Shown here: positions 45,555 to 55,523 of the stretch, piece after piece
Numbering within the stretch: the stretch's first letter is position 1
How the letters are laid out: each line of letters begins with the position of its first letter
Source: Russula earlei
Taxonomy: Eukaryota; Basidiomycota; Agaricomycetes; Russulales; Russulaceae
DNA length: 64,000 bases
NCBI GenBank assembly: GCA_025769875.1
Contig: JAGFNK010000232.1
Span: forward strand, 1 to 64,000
Direction: 5' to 3'
Made by a program: the position numbers and the translations under genes
The notes under the pieces: generated by a model
Seen by the model: only the letters and a program-made list of their open reading frames with translations
Databases searched by the model: none
What the model was told of the DNA's origin: nothing

Positions 45555-46690
45555 CGCATTGATTCGCAAGGAGAACTGGGAAGCTGCTTGTCCTGGTACT
45601 CGACAACGTACATCTCTTCAACAATAAGAACGATGGCAAGGACATTCAATCACGACAATGGGCCGAATCTGGGGCGGCTAGCGGTAAGTGGTGCTATGGA
45701 GAATCAGCCATACCACCGGCATATGTGGCAGGTACATTAACATTAGTGATGAGCCCATGAGTTTCCTTTGCTCTCTTTTGACCAATTCGTGCCAAATTCG
45801 TGTGCAAGGGATGATTTCTGGCCATATGCTGCTCTTTGAATGTTCCTTTTGAACGTGATAGGGTCGTTATATGACCAATTTCTTGCCTAGGGAAGAACGC
45901 CAGCCGTATGCATGCGAGTGCCATCCTCTGCTCGTTTGATTGCAACACTTGATCCCCACTGGGTTCAGATCTTAGGAAGAAACCAAGGGTGCTTGCAAGC
46001 ACATGCCCCACTACACCTACTTCCCATACCTCTCGAGAACACTAATACACGCTATATCTATATTGGGTGGGCAATTAGCGTTTCTCAATTGCGCTTCTAG
46101 AGCCCATGATATGGTGGAAATGGCGCACCAGAGGTTAGCCGTCGAGAAGGCTTCTCAGCTGAATTGGCCTCATCCAGGACTGCGATGACGACGCGATGGA
46201 CGAGGTGCGATTTTCGGACACTGAGATAGCGAAGCAATACTGACGCTATAATAGCAAAAATGGAGTCTTTGCTCTTGGTTACTGTTACGGGAGTTTGTGA
46301 AGATCAAACAGGAGCAAGAGTGGCAATTAGAAGAAGCGATATCCAGTTGCGAAGACGTCTCATTCCACGATCTACTTGTGCCTTCGATACGACGTTCGGC
46401 CTGATTCTTCCGGGCTGCACGGGAAGTCGTCGAGGAAGAGGAGTTCGACGACTCGTTAGACTCCGTCCGAGCGCGTATTGATGAGATCCAGAGTCTACAC
46501 AGAACAAGAGAGTTGATGGTATGCTCGCATGTGCTTCTCCGCAATCTGGTCTCACAAGTACATTCTTGGTTCAAGGGCAGTCGGCGGAGATCGCATCCGC
46601 CTTACTGTCGACCAAAAAAGGCTGGGTAAACTCGTTAGAAGACTAGAACGGGGAGAAGGATTGCATCCTTGTTTCGACCTTCTCGTGTAG
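45555..46690 (+). pseudogene. decayed P-loop ATPase gene, with frameshifts and a deletion
   Basis: Recognisable pieces in order: LLVLVLDNVHLFNNKNDGKD then SRQWAESGAAS (a Walker B-like strand and following helix, about 45580-45690); GGQLAFLNCASRAHDMVEMA then HQRLAVEKASQ (about 46064-46160); GLIQDCDDDAMDE; QKWSLCSWLLLREFVKIKQE (about 46255-46315); REVVEEEEFDDSLDSVRARI then DEIQSLHRTREL. These resemble an Agaricomycete family of P-loop ATPases I recall only loosely. The frame shifts near 46160, where one extra base separates KASQ from IGLIQDC, and again near 46405. About 25 expected residues are missing there, and stop codons intervene. It is therefore a pseudogene rather than an active gene. 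Confidence 0.5.
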
Positions 46691-46734
46691 AGCAGGGAAC
46701 AGGTTTGAATCTCCTACATACATTGGACGGAAAA

Positions 46735-46950
46735 ACAAGGCGATATAACCACGGTCGGAGAGTATAACAGCGTTTCATGAGAGCCGCGACTCAGAAAGAA
46801 GGTTGAATTGAGGCTTGCCAAGCTTGTTGCGCCCATGGAAAGTCCTGGATCAGAGATCTCCCACTTGGTCCTGAGCTGGGCTTTGAATGTTTTTGTTATG
46901 TGCATGTTGTCGACGTACACAACGAAGAGGACTGGGCCGCGAAGTGCCGC
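46735..46950 (-). pseudogene. Ty1/copia reverse transcriptase scrap with YVDN
   Basis: On the minus strand a frame reads GPVLFVVYVDNMHI then FKAQLRTKWEISDPG, the region around the YVDD active site of copia RT and the motif after it. The second catalytic aspartate is asparagine here (codon near 46909). The rest of the element is absent. The scrap ends about 50 bp before the acyl-CoA ligase start codon, so it may lie in that gene's promoter. Confidence 0.75.
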
Positions 46951-46998
46951 GATATAAGTAAACACGCGACTCACTGTGAAGCGTTTTCTTCTCCTCTC

Positions 46999-49117
46999 AT
47001 GTTTAAACCTATTCTTTACACCTCTCCATTTCCTAATCTCGACCTCGTATCCGAGTCTCTCTGGACTTACGTCTTCCAGACCACCCGACACGACCCCAAT
47101 CTTCCTGCTTTTATCGAAGCCAAGACTGGTCGCGTCCTTTCCCGCGCCGATCTTCGTGACCTCTCCTTGGAGTTCGCTCATGGAATCCGCACCCGCCTCC
47201 CTCAAGGCAATCGCCTATTCAGAGGTGACACGGCAATGATATTTAGCCCCAACAGTCTCGCATGGCCAATCGCCCTCTTAGGACTCGTCGCTGGCGGTGT
47301 TCGTTCAACGCTGGCAAATAGCACTTTTACCCCCACAGAGCTCGCATATCAGTACAACAACAGTCGCGCCCGCGTGTTATTCTCCCACCCAGATTTGATT
47401 CCTATCGTGTTTGCGATGTTCAGGCACATTAATGTGTCAGAGGATGAAGCCCGGCGCCGAGTGGTCGTGCTTGACTTTGGCGGAAACGGCGTCGAAATTG
47501 CCCGCAAAGTGGGAGCATTGACATTGGATGACATCCTTGGTCATGGCGCTCTCCTGGAGGAGGAGAAGTTTCCTGCCTCTCAGGCCAACGAAACTCAGTT
47601 GCTCTGCTATTCTTCTGGGACAACTGGTAAGCCGAAGGGTGTTGAGGTACGTGGCTTCCTTTCGGCCCAGAATTGGCTGATGTGGTTGCAGACGACGCAT
47701 AGGAATCTCACCTCTGTTTTACCCATCTTCAAGGCCATCCAGGCTCCTCTTCTTCCTCGCAGAGATGTTGTACTTGGCGTTCTTCCTTATTTTCACATTT
47801 ATGGTATGCGTCACCAGCGTCACATTCCTGCGGTTGTTTACATATCACAAAGGTGCCGTTTTGCTTATATTATATCCCCTCTTTTGTGGCTTTCCTGTCG
47901 TCATTATGCCGAAGTTTGATCCCGAACAGTTTTGTCAAGCCATTGAGCGTTACAGGGTAACCGCGGTCTTCGTTGTCCCGCCAATCATTTTACTTCTGGT
48001 CCATCACCCCGGTGAGCCTAGACCTCCCCCTCCGTCCCGCTTGGGTTAATCACCTGGATAGCTACGAACAAATACAACTTACACTCTCTTAAGTTGTTGA
48101 CATCAGGAGCTGCCCCTCTTGGTGCGGGAGTTGTAGACCTAGCCGTGAAGAAATTCAAGTCTGTCGGCGCGACTGTGGTCATAAATCAAGGTCTCACATC
48201 CTTGATCCTTCATATGCCACAAATCTGACGCCCACTTCAGCTTACGGTCTGACGGAGACCTCCCCCACAATCCATGCGCTTCCGGCTGTGGACTATCTCC
48301 GCAAGGTTGGCAGCGTCGGTATACTCCTTCCCAACCTCGAAGCTCGTGTCGTAGCCAGCGACGATGACGACATCATCGACGCCTCACCCGGCCAGCCCGG
48401 CGAGCTCTGGGTTCGTGGTCCCATAGTGATGAAAGGGTACCTCAACAACCCCGATGCCACTGCGAATTCTATCACCCTAGATGGGTGGTTTAAGACCGGC
48501 GATGTCGTCGTCAGAGATGGGGAGGGATACTATAAGATTGTGGACCGTAAAAAAGAGTTAATAAAGTATAAGGTGAACTCTATCCACACTTTCAATTGAC
48601 TGTGTCAACCCCTAAGCTATAGGGCTTTCAAGGTCAGTTGGGAGACTAGTTATCACTCACAATCAACTCACCGGTCATCTCTGCAGTACCGCCAGCGGAG
48701 CTGGAGAGCACTCTCCTCCAACACCCTGAAATTGTTGACGCTGCGGTAATCGGCATTGACGATCCTGAACAAGCTACTGAGCTTCCTCGGTGTGTTGACC
48801 CACTCATTCTCACTTCCGCTAATGATGGGATTGTAGAGCATACGTCGTCCACAATGCTGGGACTTCTAATGCACCCAAGTCATTCCCCAAAGACGTGCAG
48901 TTATGGATTGAAGGCCGCGTCGCGAAGCACAAGTTTTTGCGCGGCGGTGTCGTTATTATCGATGCTATTCCGAAGAGGTTTGTCTATTCTCGATGATATT
49001 TTATGTACGTGCTGAAGGTGTGTCTACAGCGCTTCAGGAAAAATTTTGCGTCGGGAGCTACGTGAGCGAGCAAAATCGGAGTTACAGTCAAATACTGTTT
49101 CCAAGACAAAGCTCTAA
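46999..49117 (+). CDS. AMP-dependent acyl-CoA ligase, 4-coumarate-CoA ligase-like
   Basis: ANL-superfamily ligase that adenylates a carboxylic acid and transfers it to CoA. Motifs in order: LLCYSSGTTGKPKGVE (AMP/phosphate loop, about 47600); VLGVLPYFHIYG; LTSGAAPLG; AYGLTETSPTIHAL (about 48240); DGWFKTGDVVVRDGEGYYKI then VDRKKELIKYKG, continuing GFQVPPAELE; and a C-terminal SGKILRRELRERAKS with the catalytic lysine. The protein ends ...VSKTKL; TKL is a weak variant of the peroxisomal PTS1 signal. At least seven short introns are needed. Substrate cannot be told from sequence; fungal relatives act on aromatic or medium-chain acids. The hAT element begins 60 bp after the stop codon. Confidence 0.9.
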
Positions 49118-49629
49118 TAATTCTTGTCCATGTTCAGTTCTGTGCTCATTTTACTTTGGGATTGTGAAGGCATATAGTAGGGATGCCGAAGTTCGGTTTG
49201 GTCTGGTTCTCTGAGCTATTTCTCTGAACTGTGAACCAGAATCGACAGAACCGGTTTGGCAGGTTTGGTTCAGGTTCTGGCTAGGTTCGAACCATAGAAC
49301 CTAGTTAGAAAAAAAAACAACTCACGCATGAATCAAGAACAGAAGTGGGTGAGCAGAGATAAATCAGATGTGGATATGTACATGTCATGATCTCCCACAT
49401 AAGGAGCACATGTGTGCCAAGGCAACTGAGGGATTGCTCTGATGTGATATATGTGATCCTATGTTACTATTTAGTTATCCTACATATGTGCCATGGACTA
49501 TATATTACAGTGATCCCTTATGCATGTGAGACACTGAGTAACTTTGCTTATCTTATCTAGCTTTCTCGTGCACATACATGCTAGCACATTTGGATGCCGC
49601 ACACTCACTCATACAAGTCTCACTCAATA

Positions 49630-50673
49630 CTGTACCAATTAAATCAATTTGTCACCCCTTGTGACCTGTGACCTCCCTGACGAAATAATGGTTCCATCAG
49701 GTTGGTATTTTGTTGTGACCTGCAAAAAGTTTTCATCAGGGCTTACAAAATTTGGAATTTTGCGTAATTTCAACATGTCGCAATGCTGTAGTGAGCCTGG
49801 GGACATGCAAATCATGATGCTGACCAGTCCAAGCAGAAAGAGGAGAGAAGGGGGGGGGAGGAGGAGCAAGTGGTTTGCGTGACTATTGAGGCTTCTTGCT
49901 TTTCTCAGGCAGGGGTGATTGGGTCGCAAAGAGGGATTTTATTCACTGTGCTACTACAGAGTAGCTAGGGTGTTTATGTATAGGACAGTACAAAGGAGAA
50001 TATGAAAGGAATCAGAGGACCATGAAAGGGAGGGAGAGCCATGAAAGGGAATCAAGACTGGTTGAGGTGGTCGAGGCAGTCATGAAAGGCTTTGAGACGC
50101 GAACATGTCAAGTGTGCTGAGGTGTGGCGTGAGCACATGGTTGGTGGCAAGGACTGGGCAATATGGTTGAGGTCTTGACGTCGGGTGCAAGGTCGTTGGC
50201 ATGTGGTCAGTGGCGAAAGGCCTGGAATTGAGTCTTGCGGGCGTGGCATATGTGTGGTCGGTGGCAAGGGCTTGATGTTGGGCATGAGGGAGGTGGCTTG
50301 CACGTGTGGTTGGTGGCAAGGGGTGGGCAAGCTGAGGCAAAGGAGAGGAGGAGGCATCACATCGTGTTGCATCACGTTTCTGCACGTGGTTCCATGGCCA
50401 GCCATATGTAATCCTTGCACATCTGTTGCCATGATGATGCTGATGGATCAGACATGGAATGATGATAAAATAGTACTATCTATTCCAATGGAGACTTTTG
50501 TCATCAGAAAATGCCCTTGAGCAATTTTTAACATTTTTAGGACTTTTTGAAGGCATTTTTGTGACCAAAATATGGTTTCATCACTTGGCTCTGGGACCTG
50601 TGACATTTGTGACATTTCAGAAAATCAGGTAGGCCTGGGACCTGTGACCGATGAATTGATTTAATTGGTACAG
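49630..50673 (-). mobile_element. TIR element copy 1 (1044 bp), TA target duplication
   Basis: Begins CTGTACCAATTAAATC and ends with the inverse GATTTAATTGGTACAG, flanked by TA (49628-49629 and 50674-50675). It is the reverse-orientation sister of the element at 55524-56574. The TA duplication points to Tc1/mariner-type mobilisation, and no transposase is encoded. Inside lies a module resembling the LTR-like end of the Ala/Pro cassette, including CTACTACAGAGTAGCTAGGG (about 49960). Many CpGs of the sister copy are TpG/CpA here. Confidence 0.88.
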
Positions 50674-50690
50674 TAAACTGATTTCACTTA

Positions 50691-53585
50691 TTGCCATTTT
50701 CAGCGCACTTGGCGGAGCTTGAATTCCACCCAAATCGGCGCAGAAACCCCCTCAAACATGCGGGATGAATATCTCCCTCAAAACAGCTTCAATTCATATG
50801 AAATTTATTGTCCCTGAATCGCCTGAATGAGGGCTAGGCAGCCCCATTGTTTTCATGAGATTTGAGTGAGAATTGGTAGAGCTGGACTCAAGCCACCTCC
50901 ACATGTGTATTAGATGAATTACAACTCAAACTCATGGTCTATATCTATTATTTTTCCCTCATGTTGTACCCATGGGCTGTCTTGAGGCAGCCCCATAGTG
51001 TTTTTGACTCAAGTGTTGTGGTGTGCAACGTTGTTTCCAGTGCAATTGGAGTCGCGGCCAGCCACTCATCACCCCTCTGCCTCTCGATTCTGACCATCCT
51101 TCTTGTTTTTCACAGACAGAGAGGAGTGGGTTGCAAAGAGGGGTCCTATTCTGAACTCTTTCTACTACAGAGTAGCTAGGGTGTTTTTATATACAGGAGA
51201 GAGGTACTAGAGATGAATGGCATGAAAGTGAATCAAGACTGGTTGAGACGGTCGAGGCAGTCGTGAAAGGCTTGAGACGCGAACGTGTATAGTGTGCCGA
51301 GGCGTGCATGGGCGCGTGATTGGTGGCAAGGGCTGGGCGATGCGATCGAGGTCTTGAAGTCGCACGCAAGATGGCTTGTGGTGTGCAGTCGGTGGACTGC
51401 CTGGAATGAGAGGGAGGTGGCAAGGGATGAAAGGGAGCTGAGGTGTCAGTCTCATGTTGTGTCATGTTGCATTTTCGCATGTGATTTCGAGGCCAGCCAT
51501 AATCTTCCTTACACCTCCCGGGGGCTTGAAACTTTGACCGTCCTCGGTCAAGCGTCTGAATGAGAGTGTTTTGAGCCTTTCACGTCTGAATTGAGGCAGC
51601 GGTGGTGGCTGCTTGTGCTGCAGAAGACGCGAAGGCGGCAATCGGCGATGGCGATGATGGAAGAGGTGAGGGCGATGGGAAATGGAGGCGATGGAGACAA
51701 GGGCGGCGGTGACGAGATGGCGGCTGCATGGTGGTGGTGTTGTCTTGTGGCGGTGGCAGCGTGGTCGTCTCCATTGCAGGTGGTGGCAGCAGGTGTGGAC
51801 GAGGAGCGAAGGCGTAGGCGGTGAGCGTGAGTTCGTAGATAGAGATGTAGGTGGCGAGGACTCAAGAAAGAGGATGCATGGGGCGGCTTGCGCGGGGGTG
51901 GGATCTGTCGTCTTGCAGTGGCGGTGGCAGGGTCGTCTCCACTGCAGGTGTCGGCAGCAGATGTGGGCGAGAGCGCGCGAACGGATGGGGAGGCGATGTG
52001 GGAGGTGGCGTGCGGTGTGCTGTTGGCGTTGGTGACTGCTTCTCCTGCGGCAGCGGCTTCTGCTCCTGTTGTGGCGTGTCATGGCTAAGTTCGTGGCCGA
52101 GGCCTTCTTGGTCTTCTGGGGTGGTGCTGGTGGCAAGGGGTTGCGATGGTGCGGCGGTGCTGGTGTCGCGCGAAACTACTAAAGCGGTGGCTGAGACTGA
52201 GAAGACTGAGGCTGAGGCTGAGAAGGTGGCGGCAGACTGAGCTGGTGTGACGGTGGAGGTGGACGGGGCGGAGGCGACGACTGAGGGCGATGCAGGGGCG
52301 ACAGCGGCGGTGGCTGACAAGGGCGTGGCGGCGGTGGCTTGTGAGACGGTGGTGGAGACGGCGGCGTGTGGCGCTAAGACGTTGGTGGCTGAGGCTGAGG
52401 CTATGGTGGCAGCTGACGAGACTAAGGCGGCTGGCAAGGCTAAGAGTGTGGTGGCAGTGGTTCACTGATCTGAAGCTGGGGCGACGGAGATGGCTGGCAA
52501 AACTAGGGGCGTGGTGGCAGCAGCTGAGACTGAGAAGGCTGAGGCTGAGGGCAGGGTGGAGAAGGCGGTGGCTGGCGATGCTGGTGCTATGACAGACTGG
52601 GCTGAACTGACGAGTACGGGCGAGGCTAAGACGGAGACTGATGGGAAGTCGGCAGCTGGCACGACTGAGGCTACTGTGGCAACGGACGAGGCAATGGATG
52701 AGACTGAGGGCAACGAGACGACTGAGGGTGTGGGAGCGGATGAGACGAAGGCAGTGGTGGCAGATGAGGCTGCGAGGGCTGAAGTGGCGGGTGGCGCTAA
52801 AACATCGGTGGGCGAGGTTGAGATGGTGGTTGTGCATGGAGCTGAGACAGTGGCCATAGCAGGTGACACTGAGGGCACGGGAGCTGGTTGGGCTAAGACA
52901 GGGACAGTGGCGATAGGCGATGTCACGGCTGAGGCTATGGTGGCAGGGACAGACGAGGTGGCGACAATGGCAAATGTGGGCGATGCTGGGACGGCGAGTG
53001 CAGGTGGAGCCGAGGTGATAATGGCTGGCGAGTCAAGGATGGTGGCGGTGAACGAGGTGACGGGAATGGCGGACGAGGTGGGAACCGCAGGGATGATGGG
53101 CAAGGCAGGCGAGGTGGAGGCGATGTTGCACGATGTAGGGACGGAGGCTGGAGCAGGCATGGGCGCAGGGTATGTGTATGGTCAGAATGGAGAGGTAAGA
53201 GGGGCAATGAGTGGCTGGCCGTCACTCTGATCACACCGAAAACAATGTTGCACACCACAATGCTTGAGTCAAAAACACTATGGGGCTGCCTCAAGACAGC
53301 CCATGGGTACAACATGAGGGAAAAATAATAGATATAGACCATGATTTTGAGTTGTAATTTATCTAATACACATGTGGAGGTGGCTTGAGTCCAGGTCCAC
53401 CAATTCTCACTCAAATCTCATGAAAACAATGGGGCTGCCTAGCCCTCATTCAGGCGATTCAGGGACAATAAATTTCATATGAATTGAAGCTGTTTTGAGG
53501 GAGATATTCATCCCGCATGTTTGAGGGGGTTTCTGCACCGATTTGGGTGGAATTCAAGCTCCGCCAAGTGCGCTGAAAACGGCAA
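50691..53585 (-). mobile_element. 2.9-kb element with 407-bp terminal inverted repeats
   Basis: Left arm 50691-51097 and right arm 53179-53585 are inverted copies. The outer ends are TTGCCATTTTCAGCGCAC and its inverse with one CpG change, flanked by TA (50689-50690 and 53586-53587). The interior (51098-53178) is the Ala/Pro-rich cassette on the minus strand. No transposase is visible. It sits within the hAT element. Confidence 0.8.
51098..53178 (-). repeat. Ala/Pro-rich cassette, copy A (CpG-rich, best preserved)
   Basis: On the minus strand a frame of about 230 codons is almost wholly Ala, Ser, Thr, Val and Pro (53160-52462). It is followed by PPAPPQKTKKAS, a His/Arg/Pro-rich stretch, and LTEDGQSFKPPGGVR over the purine tract CCCCGGGAGGTG near 51520. 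Then comes an LTR-like module with a TATA box (TGTATATAAAAACACC, about 51195) and CCCTAGCTACTCTGTAGTAG. The layout (ORF, polypurine tract, LTR) looks like the 3' end of a retroelement. The protein is low-complexity and not assigned; the opposite strand also has long open frames, which are shadows. Confidence 0.6.
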
Positions 53586-53599
53586 TAATCTGAGGATTT

Positions 53600-55213
53600 A
53601 ACAGGACACATTTCTGGAGTAGGTAGAATATGAGGTCACAATTCATCATCAAGCTCCATTGGTACTCATGTGTGATCATGTGCAGCAGCTTCATCTTCTG
53701 TGATGATAAGCCTGTCCTGGTAACAGCACTCCAGGATCTGCAATGCTTCGAAGGTATCCAGTTTAAGCTGGTTTCAAGCCTTTGTATCCATCAATCCACT
53801 GTTACTGAGTGGTTTGGGGGTCCAGAAGATGCTGGAACACCTGAACTATGGACTGCACCATTTGCTTCACACGTGTGTCAGACCTTGATGTTTATGTTTC
53901 TTGATATTGCATTTGGAACATGTTGATTGTATCTTTCTAAAGATGTACTGAAGAAGCAATGAGTAGCATTGCTTCTGTCCCAGATGTTCCTGTACTGCCA
54001 CATACATTGTTTCCCTGATTGGGAAAGTACTTATGACACTGAGATTGCTACTAGGGAAGCACTTAATGCTTCCAGCACCAAGATCATTTACACAGAAGCA
54101 ATATTGCTTCTATAAGCTGCCTTTTGCTTCTATAGCACCAACCAGTACTACAGTAGCACAAACCTTATCCCTAAGGGCTATATAAAGCCCCCAGTTAGTA
54201 GCAGTTGAGCCTTAAGCTCAACTTAGTTTGCCAATCCCAAACAGTTGACTCCTACCCTGTCTGCAGAGCCCTCCTCATCTTGTTGCCATACTCCAGAAGG
54301 ATCTAACACTCCTTCCCCTCCACAAGTATTGCTTGCTTGACTCAAGCATATCTGCATTGGTAGGACGTGTTCATAGACATGACCATTGATCTTACTTAAG
54401 GCGCTTTGGAGCCTTAACATCCACCTGACGAGAATGCATGCTTGGATGGGACTGAGGAGCCTTGAATAGCAAGATAATCACAAGCAATGTGGGCTAGTGT
54501 TGGAAACTGTGTCCAGTGATGCTATAAATGATAGCAAGACATTGGCTGTATTTCAAAGTATCAGATAACATACCCCCCACTGGATCATGTTTGCCAATCT
54601 CTAATGGACTGTTGGTGTAATCTAGAAATTCTTGGCATGGGCTGCAGCTTGCACGCTCTCGCTCAACATACCCACAGACTGAAGCTTGGATGAATGACAT
54701 TGCAAATCCTTTTGGCTTCACTGGAGAACCTGTACCCTTATGAGAAAATGACAGAAATGAATGTGAAATCAAGATCTCACCTGTGGTTGATGCAGGTGTC
54801 TCAGAAAGGGATGTTGGGGGCTCAAAGTAATTGTTGGACTAAGGTATGTGGGTAATTAAGAAAGATGACATGAAGGAAGCATACTAATTTGTGAAATGCT
54901 GCAAGACCATTTTTGAAGTTTTCAGATGACCAGTTCTGCTTTGTGTACTTGAGCTTGATGGATGGTTCAAGAACTGCAGGCAATTGACATCATGAAAAGT
55001 CTGTTAAGGCAAAGGAATGGGCAACATGCCAAGACAGACAAAGAATATGTCTGTTTGATCAATGGCTATACTATATTTTTGTAATTTTGCCAAACCTTTT
55101 ACAATACTGTGCCAGACTGGAGCAAATCTTGGAGTCATTTCCAGGATCTCCCAATTCTTAATTAGACATTCAAGGGTAGGTATGGTGCACCACATTGTTG
55201 AAACCATCTCCAA
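53600..55213 (-). pseudogene. hAT transposase, C-terminal half, split by an LTR
   Basis: Pieces on the minus strand: CLIKNWEILEMTPRFAPVWH then GLAKLQKYSIAIDQTDIFF (55213-55010); EFLDYTNSPLEIGKHDPVGG (about 54630-54570); FPTLAHIACDYLAIQGSSVP then SKHAFSSGG (54506-54420); and, beyond the LTR, LMDTKA*NQLKLDTFEALQI (53797-53738), with a TGA in place. This is the typical hAT dimerisation domain. A short intron probably separates the second and third pieces (54570-54507). The BED finger and N-terminal half are missing. The insertion point falls inside SSGG-LMD. Confidence 0.85.
53800..54419 (+). mobile_element. family A solo LTR (620 bp) with TSD TCCAC
   Basis: Begins TGTTACTGAG and ends GCCTTAACA, flanked by TCCAC at 53795-53799 and 54420-54424. 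It matches the LTR at 38200-38819 in length and the first 211 bp of the window. It interrupts the hAT transposase dimerisation domain. Confidence 0.95.
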
Positions 55214-55523
55214 GGAAAATGTAGACTGAGCATCACCTGTCTCCTAGCTGTACTCCAATTGAAATTACAGGCACTGTGATGAAAATAATATATTATATTT
55301 GATACCAACTTGTACATTTGGGGCTTGAAAACCCCATTGTAGGTTCTTGGTTCGAACGAGTTTGAACTGAGTTCGCATAAATGCTGGAGGCCCTGAACCT
55401 GCACCCAAACCTACTGATGAAAGACAGAACCAGAACTGAACTGAACCAGAACCACAGGTCCAGTTCAGGTGTTCAAGGTTCAAACCTTGGTTCTGAACCA
55501 AACTTTGGCATCCCTAGCATATA

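Larger units (their letters stand above)
49178..55516 (-). mobile_element. hAT transposon with nested insertions; 8-bp TSD gcatatag
   Basis: Ends are TAGGGATGCCGAAGTTCGG on the left and its inverted match with two CpG-type changes (CCAAACTTTGGCATCCCTA) on the right. Subterminal regions (49190-49310 and 55350-55500) are full of GGTTC/GAACC motifs, usual for hAT transposase binding. The left duplication is gcatatag (49170-49177). The right reads gcatata (55517-55523) plus g at 56577, interrupted by a younger TIR element. Taking out the nested elements (1.05, 2.9 and 0.62 kb) leaves about 1.8 kb, short for an autonomous hAT, so it is internally deleted. Confidence 0.88.

Noticed and set aside
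49280..49310. tRNA-like B-box (GGTTCGAACC)
   Set aside because: It belongs to the GGTTC-rich subterminal repeats of the hAT element; no A-box or cloverleaf surrounds it.
52490..53230. Long plus-strand Ala/Glu/Thr/Gly-rich ORF
   Set aside because: It is the antisense shadow of the minus-strand Ala-rich cassette frame; several frames stay open because of the biased composition.
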